Positions 16,644 through 25,380 of a DNA stretch of 64,000 nucleotides are shown in pieces. Position numbers and translations under genes: made by a program. Below the pieces are notes generated by a model. It worked only from the letters and a program-made list of their open reading frames with translations. It did no database searches and had not been told where the DNA came from. Source of the DNA: CALGLS01 sp965222105 (GTDB lineage Bacteria; Bacteroidota; Bacteroidia; Chitinophagales; Saprospiraceae); assembly GCA_965222105.1 (NCBI GenBank), contig CBDCTQ010000055.1, positions 170,422 to 234,421 on the forward strand. The letters are read 5' to 3'. Position 1 is the stretch's first letter. Every line of letters begins with the position of its first letter.

Positions 16644-18362
16644 TCAATCCCGTTGGTATTTAACCTCGCCCCCAACAATGGTGTACAACACCTCCGTATC
16701 GAGAATAGCCTCGTCGGGGCAGCTCAACAGATCATTGGAGAGGATCACAATATCGGCCAGTTTGCCGGGAGTCAGCGATCCTTTTTCCTTTTCTTCAAAA
16801 GCGGCATAAGCGTTGCCCAGGGTGTAGGAGTGTAGCGCTTCTTGCCGGGTCATGGACTGTTCGGTAAAAAAAGCCATGCCCGTGTCGGCCCGTTTTCGGG
16901 TAACTGAGGCATAGAACGACTGAATAGGACTTACGTCTTCCACCGGAGCATCGGTACCGTTGGCGATGATGACTCCGTTGTCGAGCAGGCTGCGCCAGGC
17001 GTAAGCACCGGTACGGGCACGGTGTTCGCCCAGGCGTTCTACTACGAAAGGCGCATCGGAGGTACAGTGGATACCTTGCATAGAAGCGATGATCTTCCAT
17101 TCTTTGAAACGGGGGATGTCGTCGGGGTTGAGATGTTGGGCGTGTTCGATGCGCCACCGCCAATCTTTCTTTTTGGGCTGGGATTTAAAGTTTTCCTCAA
17201 AAATATCGATTACTTCGCGGTTGGCCCGGTCGCCGATGGCGTGGACGCAAAGCTGGAGGTCGTGCCGGTTGGCCAGCGAGGCGATGTTTGTCACTTCTTC
17301 GATGGAAGTGGTGTTCTGGCCGTGATAGCCGGGCTTGTCGTGATAGGGTTCGAGGAGCCAGGCACCGCGGGCCCCCAGTGCTCCGTCTACTTCCGACTTG
17401 ATGGCTTTCACCGTAAGGAAATGATCGCCCAGTGCCATCCAGGGAAAGGCGTCGAGGCGGTTTTTCATTTCTTCGTACCTGTGCCGGATCATCACCCAGA
17501 GGCGGACGTTGAGTTGGTCGGTTTCGGCGAGTTCCCGCAGCCAATCGAGGTCCTGAAATTTAAGCCCTGCATCCTGAAAAGAGGTGATGCCGTTGGTGAG
17601 GCATTCCTGTTCGGCGGCCCGGACTTTTTCCAGCCAAAACTGTTTTTTAGCTGCTGGCGACTGTTGGTCATAATGGGCTTTCCACACATTATCTAACATT
17701 TCTTCTGCACGTTCTTCAAATACGCCTATAGGCTCGCCCGCTGCATCGCGCACGATCACGCCCCCTACCGGATCAGGCGTTTCGCGGCTGATGCCCGCCT
17801 CCTGCATGGCCCTGGCGTTGGCAAAGGAGGCATGCCCACTGGCGTGCGACAACAATACGGGGTTGTTGGGGGTCAGCGCACTCAATTCGTAATGGAGGGG
17901 GTAGCCTTCTACCTGTTGGTCAAGGGGTTGGTCCCATTTTTCCTGGTGCCATCCGCGGCCGATGATCCATTCACCGGGCCTTGCTTTTTGAGCCTTTTCA
18001 GAAACGAGTTGGACAATCTCCTGCCAGTTTTTAGTGTGCAGGAGGTTGAGGTTTACGATGCTTTCGCCCAATCCGATGTAGTGACCGTGGCCTTCTATAA
18101 ATCCAGGCATGACGAATTGCCCTTTAGCATCGATCCGTTTTGTTTGCTCACCGGCAAATGCTTCTGCGCCTTTATTGTCGCCGACAAATACGATGCGCTG
18201 TCCTGCTACGGCTATGGCCTGGGCCTGGGGGCGGGCTTCTTCCAGGGTAGCTATGTTGCCGTTTACAATGAGAAGGTCGGCTTTGGGAGTGGAATGGCAA
18301 GCATGAAAAAGCAGTGTTATAAAACACCAAAAGACCAGCTTATGGCAAGGTGATTTTGTCAT
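16644..18362 (-). CDS. YtcJ-like amidohydrolase lipoprotein
   Basis: 572 aa. The N-terminus ends in LLFHAC, a lipobox, so it is probably periplasmic and lipid-anchored. The amidohydrolase metal motif is GFIEGHGHYIGLG, a variant of PGFIDxHxH with Glu before Gly. Other conserved blocks are GEWIIGRGWHQEKW, DGALGARGAWL, CVHAIGDRANREVID, WRIEHAQHL and ANGTDAPVEDVSP, which fit the YtcJ/AepA branch. The C-terminus (GSLTPGKLADIVILSNDLL) returns to the composite beta domain. The substrate is unknown; such enzymes hydrolyse amides or related bonds in small cyclic or acylated molecules. It is a single gene converging with the T9SS protein gene. Confidence 0.9.
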   Translation of the reverse strand: MTKSPCHKLVFWCFITLLFHACHSTPKADLLIVNGNIATLEEARPQAQAIAVAGQRIVFVGDNKGAEAFAGEQTKRIDAKGQFVMPGFIEGHGHYIGLGESIVNLNLLHTKNWQEIVQLVSEKAQKARPGEWIIGRGWHQEKWDQPLDQQVEGYPLHYELSALTPNNPVLLSHASGHASFANARAMQEAGISRETPDPVGGVIVRDAAGEPIGVFEERAEEMLDNVWKAHYDQQSPAAKKQFWLEKVRAAEQECLTNGITSFQDAGLKFQDLDWLRELAETDQLNVRLWVMIRHRYEEMKNRLDAFPWMALGDHFLTVKAIKSEVDGALGARGAWLLEPYHDKPGYHGQNTTSIEEVTNIASLANRHDLQLCVHAIGDRANREVIDIFEENFKSQPKKKDWRWRIEHAQHLNPDDIPRFKEWKIIASMQGIHCTSDAPFVVERLGEHRARTGAYAWRSLLDNGVIIANGTDAPVEDVSPIQSFYASVTRKRADTGMAFFTEQSMTRQEALHSYTLGNAYAAFEEKEKGSLTPGKLADIVILSNDLLSCPDEAILDTEVLYTIVGGEVKYQRD

Positions 18363-18397
18363 ATCAGATAGGTAAGAAAGTGGACGCTAGCAAAAGA

Positions 18398-18823
18398 TCA
18401 ACCCACAAAATCAATCTTGCTGTGGGTGCCGTCGCAATAGGGTTTGTTGGTGGAGGCACCACAACGGCATAGGGCGGTCGTTTTGTCTTTGACTTCCGAG
18501 CTGCCGTCCGCATTTTTGATGGTACAGGCACCGTGTATCAGCAGCGGGCCGTTGGCCATGATCTCGACAGTTGTCAAGGCACTGGCATCGGTGGCCTTGG
18601 GTGGTCCGTCTTCATTCTTATAATACGACAAAGCACCCGAAGGGCATTGGCCGATCTGGTGGATCAGCTCCTCGGTGGTAGCGTTGGTAGGTTGTACCCA
18701 GGGTCTTTCTTTGGGTTTGAAAACCTGTGGCAGGTGGCGGGCGCAAAGTCCGGAATGGATGCATAGTTCGGGCTTCCACAAAATGGTAATGTCGTCGGTG
18801 ACGTACTTTTTAGTTTCTCCCAT
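18398..18823 (-). CDS. iron-sulfur protein: Fer4_19 domain fused to CDGSH domain
   Basis: 141 aa from the ATG at 18823; the longer frame would need a TTG at 18907 and adds a sequence that does not look conserved. Residues ~5-70 form a divergent mono-cluster ferredoxin domain (ILWKPELCIHSGLCARHLPQVF ... IGQCPSGALSYY). The C-terminus carries the CDGSH signature CRCGASTNKPYCDGTHS, binding a 2Fe-2S cluster with three Cys and one His. This architecture is common in bacteria, and its cellular role (redox or Fe-S transfer) is not settled. No neighbour points to a pathway. Confidence 0.87.
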   Translation of the reverse strand: MGETKKYVTDDITILWKPELCIHSGLCARHLPQVFKPKERPWVQPTNATTEELIHQIGQCPSGALSYYKNEDGPPKATDASALTTVEIMANGPLLIHGACTIKNADGSSEVKDKTTALCRCGASTNKPYCDGTHSKIDFVG

Positions 18824-18969
18824 GGTGTTCTTGATTATGGTGGCGTTAGGAATTTGTTTTCCGAAAGGTACGAAGAATTGGGGATATGTTGATGCTTGCC
18901 CAGGCAACCCGGTCTGCCGGGACTGTTGCCTGTCTGGTAAGCGGACTTCATGGGCAAATCAATCAATAA

Positions 18970-19941
18970 TCAAAACAAGCTTTCAATCACTTTTTCCTCA
19001 TTGATGCCTTCGGCTTCCGCCTTGTAGTTGCGAACGATGCGGTGGCGCAGCACGTATTTGGAAATGGCTTGCACGTCTTCGATGTCGGGAGAGTATTTGC
19101 CGTTGATGGCAGCGTGGCATTTGGCGCCAAGCACCAGGTATTGCGAAGCCCGCGGGCCTGCGCCCCAACTGATGTAGTTGTTGACCATGTCGGTGGCTCT
19201 TGCTGTGTTGGGCCGGGTTTTGGTGGCGAGGGATACGGCGTACTCGAGCACGTTATCTGCGATAGGAATTTTTCGGATCAGGTGTTGGAAAAACAGGATC
19301 TGTTCGCCGGTTACGATGTTGCCCAGGTTGTACTTATTGTCGGAGGTGGTGGCTTTCACTACGGCGATCTCCTCGTCGTAGGCCGGATAATCCAGTGGGA
19401 TGTTGAACATGAAGCGGTCCAACTGTGCTTCCGGAAGCGGATAGGTACCTTCCTGTTCGATGGGGTTTTGGGTAGCCAGTACAAAGAACGGAGCCGGGAG
19501 CTTGTGGGAGTGGCCACTGACCGTTACAGATCGTTCCTGCATGGCTTCCAGCAGGGCTGCCTGCGTTTTGGGAGGTGTCCGGTTGATCTCATCTGCCAGC
19601 ACAATGTTAGAAAAAAGAGGCCCTTTGTTAAATTTAAAGTGACGATCTTCGTCCAGAATTTCGGAGCCAGTGATGTCGGAAGGCATCAGGTCGGGAGTAA
19701 ACTGGATGCGCTTGAACTCGAGGTCCAATACATCGGCTATGGTACTTACCAGGAGGGTCTTGGCCAGGCCGGGTACCCCCACCAGCAAACTGTGGCCATT
19801 ACTGAAAAGAGAAATGATGACTGCCCGCACTACCTCCTCCTGACCGATGATGACCTTGGCGATTTCCCTCGACAAGTCATTGTATGATTGAGCTAAAGCA
19901 TCTACCGCCTCAACATCCGATTTGAAAGCTGTTTCGTTCAT
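18970..19941 (-). CDS. MoxR-family AAA+ ATPase
   Basis: 323 aa from the ATG at 19941. Walker A is GVPGLAKT (55-62) and Walker B is IVLADEINRTPPKTQ (DE 117-118). The sensor region is FFVLATQNPIEQEGTYPLPEAQLDRFMF and the C-terminal lid contains SWGAGPRASQYL. MoxR proteins act as chaperone-like ATPases, often with a DUF58/VWA partner. No such partner follows here: the next gene downstream on the strand is the CDGSH protein. A TATTTTTG box lies 37 bp upstream. Confidence 0.9.
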   Translation of the reverse strand: MNETAFKSDVEAVDALAQSYNDLSREIAKVIIGQEEVVRAVIISLFSNGHSLLVGVPGLAKTLLVSTIADVLDLEFKRIQFTPDLMPSDITGSEILDEDRHFKFNKGPLFSNIVLADEINRTPPKTQAALLEAMQERSVTVSGHSHKLPAPFFVLATQNPIEQEGTYPLPEAQLDRFMFNIPLDYPAYDEEIAVVKATTSDNKYNLGNIVTGEQILFFQHLIRKIPIADNVLEYAVSLATKTRPNTARATDMVNNYISWGAGPRASQYLVLGAKCHAAINGKYSPDIEDVQAISKYVLRHRIVRNYKAEAEGINEEKVIESLF

Positions 19942-19977
19942 GTTCTTTTTATTGTTGTTTTTTTCGGGTTCTTTGCG

Positions 19978-20005
19978 CAAAAATAATAAAACATCCTATA
20001 CCAAA
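19978..20005 (-). promoter_or_regulatory. promoter for the MoxR gene
   Basis: On the minus strand TTTG (20002-20005) and TATTTTTG (19978-19985) are separated by 16 bp, a little short of the usual 19-21. The ATG is 37 bp after the -7 box. Confidence 0.45.
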
Positions 20006-20068
20006 CGTGCGAATGCGGTTTATTGTTTCGAGAGCGGCGTCGGGGGGTCGAATTAAACCCGATCGTTG

Positions 20069-20800
20069 CTATTCCGGGCCATTTTTATTTTCCTCATCGC
20101 ATTTCCAGATCATATCCGCCAGGCCATATCCTCCACCAACATATGAATAATGCCACCATTCAGTACGGATCGATTTGAAACCGTTGGACTCCATCGTCGA
20201 TTTGAGAAGCCGACGGTTAGTGAGCACCTCTTCGGGCAGGTCGGTATGGGTGTGATGGGCCTTTCGGCCAAAGAAATCAAATGGGGTCCCCATATCCAGT
20301 GCCACTCCGTTGGAATCGACCAGGGTCAGGTCGACAGCCAGGCCCCGGTTGTGCATCGACCCTTTGGCGGGAGGTGTGACGTAGGTCGCATCAGGTACTT
20401 TCTCCCACAGGCGTTGCTGTACGGAAGCCGGACGGTAGCAGTCGAAAAGTTGAAGACCCAGCCCTTTGTGTTGCAACTGCGTGTGAATGTCGAGCAGGGC
20501 AGCAGCGGCCTTGGGTCGAAGAAAACAACGCGCACACGGATAGAGTTTTTCATCGACGAAATTGTCGGTAGTGGCGTATCGGAGGTCGAGGGCTATGCCT
20601 GGGATCAACCTGCCGATGTCGGTCCATCGGGTGGTGTCGTAGTCGGGAAGAGGGGGAGTAGGTACGGCTTCCTGGTTTGGGAAACTATCATTGGGTACTG
20701 CAGTGGAACGATTTGATTTGGAAGAAACGGTATCGGAGGGCGGCGTCGGCGCAGGACTACAGGCAGTCAACAGGAACAGTAAAACGTACAACCGGTGCAT
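20069..20800 (-). CDS. D-alanyl-D-alanine dipeptidase (VanX/DdpX family, M15D), lipoprotein
   Basis: 243 aa from the ATG at 20800; the longer frame starts with GTG at 20833, which lies on a likely -7 box. The N-terminus has lipobox LLTAC. The Zn peptidase motifs are SMHNRGLAVDLTL (first His and Asp ligands) and EWWHYSYVG (Glu general base and third His). IALDLRYATTDNF, YPCARCFLRPKAAAALL and LQLFDCYRPASVQQRLW are typical of VanX/DdpX proteins. It hydrolyses D-Ala-D-Ala, usually for peptidoglycan recycling. No other vancomycin-resistance genes are near, so resistance is not implied. Confidence 0.9.
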   Translation of the reverse strand: MHRLYVLLFLLTACSPAPTPPSDTVSSKSNRSTAVPNDSFPNQEAVPTPPLPDYDTTRWTDIGRLIPGIALDLRYATTDNFVDEKLYPCARCFLRPKAAAALLDIHTQLQHKGLGLQLFDCYRPASVQQRLWEKVPDATYVTPPAKGSMHNRGLAVDLTLVDSNGVALDMGTPFDFFGRKAHHTHTDLPEEVLTNRRLLKSTMESNGFKSIRTEWWHYSYVGGGYGLADMIWKCDEENKNGPE

Positions 20801-20832
20801 CAAAGCAACATGGGTTTGGATATTCTTTTGCA

Positions 20833-20840
20833 CAAAGGTA
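20833..20840 (-). promoter_or_regulatory. -7 box for the D-Ala-D-Ala dipeptidase gene
   Basis: TACCTTTG on the minus strand, 33 bp before the ATG at 20800. I see no matching TTTG at the expected upstream distance. Confidence 0.4.
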
Positions 20841-20876
20841 GGGTATTAATGCGAATCAGGGGGGAAATTCTGTTTT

Positions 20877-20900
20877 CAGAGGTCAGAGGTCAGAGGTCAG
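20877..20900. repeat. short tandem repeat (CAGAGGT)x3
   Basis: Three and a partial copy of the 7-bp unit CAGAGGT in a row. Confidence 0.7.
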
Positions 20901-21007
20901 ACTGCCCTCTAACGCAGTCAATGGGAGTGAGGGTAGTTTGAAGATATTGCTGAATTCCGAATTCGCATTAATGATTATGCGTATTTTTTTGCAAAAGGCC
21001 GATTCTC

Positions 21008-21040
21008 AAACCTTCCAAGTTTTCAAAACTTGGAAGGTTT
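21008..21040. repeat. 33-bp perfect inverted repeat
   Basis: Arms AAACCTTCCAAGTTTT and AAAACTTGGAAGGTTT, 16 bp each, around a single central C. It lies far from both flanking genes and has no U-run after it, so it looks like a dispersed palindrome rather than a terminator. Confidence 0.65.
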
Positions 21041-21097
21041 GGCCCCCGCCTCATACAAAAATTTCTGTGCATAATGTCTATTGTTATTGGAAAGAAC

Positions 21098-21249
21098 TTG
21101 GGCATGACATTCCTGCCGACCGGCAGGCGGGCACAGAGAATTTCTCCGTGAAACTTTGTGCCTCCGTGTCTTTGTGGTTATTGTTGCAGTGATTCTCGCC
21201 TGGCGGCCAGACAGGCCTGTCTACCGCCAGGTAGATTTGTCACGCACTC
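21098..21249. repeat. MITE-like intergenic repeat, copy 2
   Basis: The right end TGTCACGCACTC (21238-21249) is identical to the right end of copy 3. The left end GGGCATGACATTCCTG matches the reverse complement of the copy 3 right end (GTGCGTGACATTCCTG) apart from two bases. The core CACAGAGAATTTCT and CTCCGTGTCTTTGTGGTTA are shared with the others. Two GC-rich hairpins (CCTGCCGACCGGCAGG and a longer one at ~21198-21233) are inside. Confidence 0.6.
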
Positions 21250-21332
21250 AAAGAACTTAAACGTTGATTCAAATTTTTCGTATATCCCTCCTGGAAAACC
21301 GATGTATCGAAATTTCTTAGTTTTACAGCCGT

Positions 21333-22358
21333 ATGAGCCGATTGCAAATGTATGATGTATTTCGTTTTTTGCGAAAGCAGCGCCCTGCCCGCCTTTGGAA
21401 TGCCGCTAAAGTATTGACTTCGTACTACATCACCCGGATGGCGGGTCGTCCGATTCAATGGGGTACTCCTATCACCATTTCGATAGAACCCACGACGGCC
21501 TGCAACCTGCGGTGCCCCGAATGCCCGAGTGGGTTGCGCGCTTTTTCGCGCCCAACCGGCAACCTCAAGGAAGATTTTTTTCGCCAGACCGTCGACGAGT
21601 TGCATCGCCAACTGATGTATTTGATCTTTTATTTTCAGGGAGAGCCCTACATCAATCCGGCATTTTTGGATATGGTCGGGTATGCCCACCGAAAGGGTAT
21701 TTATACCATTACCTCTACTAATGGTCATTTTCTCAACGATGAAAACGCCCGAAAAACCATCGAATCGGGGCTGGACCGGCTCATCATTTCTGTGGACGGA
21801 GTCACTCAGGAGGTCTACGAAAACTACCGGATCGGTGGCCGGTTGGAAACCGTATTGCAAGGCGCCCGCAACGTGGTGAAGTGGAAACGAAAGCTGGGAG
21901 CAAAAAACCCCCATCTCATTTTTCAGTTTTTGGTGGTTCGGCCTAATGAGCATCAAATATCGGCGGTCAGACAACTGGCCAAAGACATCGGGATTGATGA
22001 GGTAAAGCTCAAAACCGCCCAGGTTTACGACTATCAGCACGGCAACCCCCTGATCCCTCAGCAGGAGGAGTATGCCCGTTACCGGAAAAAAGAAGACGGT
22101 ACTTACGAAGTGAAAAATAAACTGCTCAACCAATGCTGGAAACTGTGGCATTCCTGTGTCATCACCTGGGATGGGATGGTGGTACCCTGCTGTTTCGACA
22201 AAGACGCTACCCACAGACTGGGAGACCTGCGGGAGCAACGCTTCTCAGAGCTATGGCATGGGCCTCTTTTTCAACAATTCAGGACAGCATTGTTGAAGGG
22301 GCGCGACCGGATCGACATCTGTACCAATTGTACCGAAGGTTGCCGGGTTTGGTTTTGA
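21333..22358 (+). CDS. radical SAM protein with SPASM-type C-terminal domain
   Basis: 341 aa. The radical SAM cluster motif is CNLRCPEC (C57, C61, C64), preceded by ITISIEPTTA. The barrel carries FQGEPYINP, TSTNGHFL and LIISVDGVTQEVYENYR. The C-terminus holds SPASM-like cysteines (NQCWKLWHSCVITWDGMVVPCCFDKD ... DICTNCTEGC) for auxiliary clusters. Such enzymes modify peptides or handle metabolites. There is no small precursor-peptide gene in the flanks that I can identify, so the substrate is unknown. It is a monocistronic gene after a repeat-rich spacer. Confidence 0.9.
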   Translation: MSRLQMYDVFRFLRKQRPARLWNAAKVLTSYYITRMAGRPIQWGTPITISIEPTTACNLRCPECPSGLRAFSRPTGNLKEDFFRQTVDELHRQLMYLIFYFQGEPYINPAFLDMVGYAHRKGIYTITSTNGHFLNDENARKTIESGLDRLIISVDGVTQEVYENYRIGGRLETVLQGARNVVKWKRKLGAKNPHLIFQFLVVRPNEHQISAVRQLAKDIGIDEVKLKTAQVYDYQHGNPLIPQQEEYARYRKKEDGTYEVKNKLLNQCWKLWHSCVITWDGMVVPCCFDKDATHRLGDLREQRFSELWHGPLFQQFRTALLKGRDRIDICTNCTEGCRVWF

Positions 22359-22899
22359 GCCTTTCACCCTATAGAACGTCAGTTAGGCGACTAAACCTGG
22401 TCGGTAGGAGCCCGTCAACACAAACGCATAAAAAATTTGTTGTATATTAAAAATAAATTTTAATCTTTTTTTAGGCGAAAGCCTTGTTTTTATTGACTTT
22501 TTGAAGAAAATTATCGAATTTTGTAATTCGTTTCAAAAAGACCTACTCTAAGCAAGTAGCAATCCCATCGACTCGGGCTTCTATGGTAGCCCGATTTCAA
22601 TAGACTATGAGAGAACTGTGTGCGGGTTCAAAATTTTTTTATTTCCTAAATTTTGAGTTACGTCGCGTGTACCTACTGAAGGGAGACTAAATCAATAAAT
22701 CTTCGTAGTACCTACCGTTACCCTCTTAAAAGTTATTGATCGTTGATCATTAATGACAATCAATCAATTAATAATCCACAATCAGTAACCAATAAATTAC
22801 TTGAGGAGCTGCACCCAGTCGAGCGTATTTGATTAATTAACACATGCAGCATAGCTGCTTCTCGCTGGATTTTTTTAATCTTTTAAAAGCAGCTGCAAG
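22359..22899. other. 541-bp non-coding region, possible structured leader
   Basis: No open frame of note. It is AT-rich, with a stable stem CGGGCT (22574-22579)/AGCCCG (22588-22593) and a T-run about 45 bp later, then GCAGC-ATA-GCTGC (22846-22858) close to the next gene. It could be a long 5' leader or a small RNA gene; I cannot assign a family. Confidence 0.3.
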
Positions 22900-23937
22900 A
22901 TGACTTATCACAAAATGGTTTACAAAACAATTTTTAAGGGGCGGCTCGAATTCGACAGTCCCAAAAGCTACGACAAGGTACTCAAAATGTACCACCACCG
23001 GCTTGAAAACTACTACAAGTCGGATGTTTTACTTGACGAAGAAGAGATATTCGACCAGGCCACTTCTTCCTTAAACGTCCCCCGGGTAATTGCCCAGGGC
23101 TCTGAAAAGAGTTGGCGCAACACGATGGACATCCTCGAATATGTCGCCCAATTTGCAGTGGCGGGTAATATGGGTGGTTGGATGACCGAAGAAGGAAAAG
23201 TACTTCGACATGGCGTCGTCGAACCCAAAAGCGAACGCACAGCCGTACAGGCCTACCTCAAGGGCCGTGAGCTAAGCGAAGCCAAAGGCAAAGAAGGCGA
23301 AGCGATGAAAGCCCTCAACCGGGCCATCGACAAATACGAACGCCATGCTCAGGCCTATGAAAGAAGAGGACACGTCAACTTCCTGTTGAAAAATTATAAA
23401 GAGGCCATCTACGATTATTCTAAAAGCATCGAATTGGCCAACGGACATCCCGAACCATATTATGGCCGCGCCAATGTCAAACTGAAATTGGATGATAAAG
23501 CAGGTGCTATTGACGATTTTGCATTGGCTACCAAAACGTCCATCCCTCTGCAACCCATTTACTGGAAAGCACGCCGACAAAAAGGAATGACCCACTACCA
23601 ATTGGGCAACTATGCCGAAGCCGCCCAGGACTTCAAATGGTTCTGCAACCGAAAGTTCAAACCGGAAAATCCGAATTTCAACTGGCGGAGAATGGTCTGG
23701 TTCCAATACGGCAAAACCCTCCTCCACCTCGAACAGTACGAAGAGGCAGCCCACGCTTTCCAGATGTCACGCCAACTGCAGGAAGGCAACGACAATCTCT
23801 CCGAAGCGGACAAATTGTATCACTACAGTTTCGCCCTCCACAAAGCCGGTAAGCGCGGCTTCCGGAAAGGACTGGAAGAAGCCGCTAAACTCGGCTCGAA
23901 AGAGGCCAAAGCATTGCTGAAAAAACTTAAGAAGTAG
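22900..23937 (+). CDS. TPR-repeat protein
   Basis: 345 aa, no signal peptide. Residues ~100-330 contain tetratricopeptide repeats (AYERRGHVNFLLKNYKEAIYDYSKSIEL, YYGRANVKLKLDDKAGAIDDFALA, KGMTHYQLGNYAEAAQDFKWF, FQYGKTLLHLEQYEEAAHAFQ) and a Sel1-like end (GLEEAAKLGSKEAKALLKKL). The first ~95 residues are non-repeat and unrecognised. It is probably a protein-protein interaction factor in the cytoplasm. It ends 24 bp before a strong terminator, so it is transcribed alone or with the long leader before it. Confidence 0.82.
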   Translation: MTYHKMVYKTIFKGRLEFDSPKSYDKVLKMYHHRLENYYKSDVLLDEEEIFDQATSSLNVPRVIAQGSEKSWRNTMDILEYVAQFAVAGNMGGWMTEEGKVLRHGVVEPKSERTAVQAYLKGRELSEAKGKEGEAMKALNRAIDKYERHAQAYERRGHVNFLLKNYKEAIYDYSKSIELANGHPEPYYGRANVKLKLDDKAGAIDDFALATKTSIPLQPIYWKARRQKGMTHYQLGNYAEAAQDFKWFCNRKFKPENPNFNWRRMVWFQYGKTLLHLEQYEEAAHAFQMSRQLQEGNDNLSEADKLYHYSFALHKAGKRGFRKGLEEAAKLGSKEAKALLKKLKK

Positions 23938-23960
23938 AATCATACCTTGGCTACTCCCAT

Positions 23961-23996
23961 AAAGGCCATTAGCAGTTGCTGCTAATGGCCTTTTTT
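23961..23996 (+). terminator. intrinsic terminator after the TPR gene
   Basis: Arms AAAGGCCATTAGCAG (23961-23975) and CTGCTAATGGCCTTT (23979-23993), 3-nt loop, then a run of T. Confidence 0.85.
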
Positions 23997-24058
23997 AGTG
24001 GCGTAGTTATTCTTTTTTTCGGCAAATGAAAAAAATTTTAAAAAAAATAAACAAAAAG

Positions 24059-24089
24059 TTTGTGTTGAAAAATAAAACACTTATATTTG
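24059..24089 (+). promoter_or_regulatory. recA promoter, Bacteroidota consensus
   Basis: TTTG (24059-24062), 19-bp spacer, TATATTTG (24082-24089): an exact match to the TTTG-N19-TAnnTTTG pattern. The ATG is 90 bp downstream. I see no obvious LexA-type operator. Confidence 0.75.
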
Positions 24090-24178
24090 CAGCGGACTAA
24101 ACAAAACGTTGTTTGCATAAACCCTAAACTAGTTATGAGCGAACAGCTTATTTTTCATACCGCTAAAAACTTATTACC

Positions 24179-25270
24179 ATGGCTAAAGACACCAAAGACA
24201 ATAAGCAAAAAGTGCTTAAAATGACGGTAGACCGTCTCGAAAAAACCTATGGAAAAGGCATCGTGATGAAACTCGGCGACAAGCAAGTCGTCGAAATAGA
24301 TACCATCCCCACCGGCTCTCTCGGCCTCGATATTGCACTGGGCATCCAGGGCCTCCCCAAAGGCCGGGTCGTCGAGATCTATGGCCCCGAGTCATCTGGT
24401 AAAACAACCCTGGCCATCCACGCCATTGCCGAATGCCAAAAGCAGGGAGGCATCGCCGCCTTCATCGACGCCGAACACGCCTTCGATCGCTTCTACGCCG
24501 AAGCCCTGGGTGTGGACACCGAAAACCTGTTGATCTCCCAACCCGACAACGGCGAACAGGCCCTTGAGATCGCCGAAAACCTCATCCGCTCCGGCGCCAT
24601 CGACATCATCGTCATCGACTCCGTGGCTGCCCTCGTACCCCGCAGTGAGATCGAAGGAGAAATGGGCGATTCCAAAATGGGACTTCAGGCCCGGCTTATG
24701 TCACAAGCCATGCGAAAACTGACGGGTACCATCGGCCGAACCGGTTGCTGCTGCGTTTTCATCAACCAACTACGCGAAAAGATCGGCGTTATGTTTGGCA
24801 ACCCTGAAACAACTACCGGCGGTAACGCCCTGAAATTCTACGCCTCCGTCCGACTCGATATCCGCAAGAGCGGCTCCGCCATCAAAGACAAAGAGGGCAA
24901 TGTGGTCGGCAACCACGTCAAAGTGAAAGTAGTCAAAAACAAATTGGCGCCTCCTTTCCGCGTTGCTATCTTCGACATCATGTTCGGTGAAGGGATCTCC
25001 AAGTCCGGAGAAATCGTCGATATGGGTGTCGACTATGACATCATCGAAAAGAGCGGCTCCTGGTACAGCTACGGCGGCACCAAGATCGCCCAGGGAAGAG
25101 AGTCGGCCAAAAACTTCTTCATTGACAACCCCGAGCTGGCTGCCGAAGTGGAGGAGCGCATCAAACTGGCCGTAGCAGGTACGCCCAAAGAGGAGTTCGA
25201 ACCGGAAGTTTCTGCCGCCGGTGGCGACACTCCCCAGCAAGATGTTGCCGAAGGGAAAGCTAAAGAATAG
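24179..25270 (+). CDS. recA: recombinase RecA
   Basis: 363 aa, the normal RecA length. Walker A is GPESSGKTT (69-77). IDAEHAFD, LLISQPDNGEQALEIAE, IIVIDSVAALVPRSEIEGEMGD, FINQLREKIGVMFGNPETTTGGNALKFYASVRLDIR and the C-terminal acidic tail are all present. RecA forms ATP-dependent filaments on ssDNA for strand exchange and the SOS response. It starts at the first ATG after the promoter and ends shortly before an intrinsic terminator, so it is a single-gene unit. Confidence 0.98.
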   Translation: MAKDTKDNKQKVLKMTVDRLEKTYGKGIVMKLGDKQVVEIDTIPTGSLGLDIALGIQGLPKGRVVEIYGPESSGKTTLAIHAIAECQKQGGIAAFIDAEHAFDRFYAEALGVDTENLLISQPDNGEQALEIAENLIRSGAIDIIVIDSVAALVPRSEIEGEMGDSKMGLQARLMSQAMRKLTGTIGRTGCCCVFINQLREKIGVMFGNPETTTGGNALKFYASVRLDIRKSGSAIKDKEGNVVGNHVKVKVVKNKLAPPFRVAIFDIMFGEGISKSGEIVDMGVDYDIIEKSGSWYSYGGTKIAQGRESAKNFFIDNPELAAEVEERIKLAVAGTPKEEFEPEVSAAGGDTPQQDVAEGKAKE

Positions 25271-25323
25271 AGCTCAGGAGAATAGCCTGAATGCTAGAAG
25301 ATAACACGTGTCCATTGTTTGTG

Positions 25324-25357
25324 AAAAAACCACCCGCTGTATTGGGTGGTTTTTTTT
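25324..25357. terminator. terminator after recA (convergent with gldD)
   Basis: Arms AAAAAACCACCC (25324-25335) and GGGTGGTTTTTT (25344-25355) with a T-run. The A-rich left arm also allows use by the gldE-gldD transcript on the minus strand. Confidence 0.85.
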
Positions 25358-25380
25358 GTATTTATTTTTCATTGCTGCAA

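Larger units (their letters stand above)
20801..21332. other. repeat-rich intergenic region
   Basis: It holds a 7-bp tandem repeat (20877-20900), a 33-bp perfect inverted repeat (21008-21040) and a MITE-like copy (21098-21249). A short plus-strand frame at 20938-21192 consists of these repeats and is not called a gene. The minus -7 box TACCTTTG at 20833-20840 serves the dipeptidase gene. Confidence 0.55.

Noticed and set aside
20069..20800. vancomycin resistance by a VanX homologue
   Set aside because: No vanH/vanA-like ligase or VanRS system nearby; such dipeptidases are common in envelope recycling.
20938..21192. 84-codon frame in the repeat-rich spacer
   Set aside because: Made of the 33-bp palindrome and the MITE-like core.
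21240..22238. 332-codon frame antisense to the radical SAM gene
   Set aside because: The plus strand has the full CxxxCxxC and SPASM motifs; the antisense product has none.
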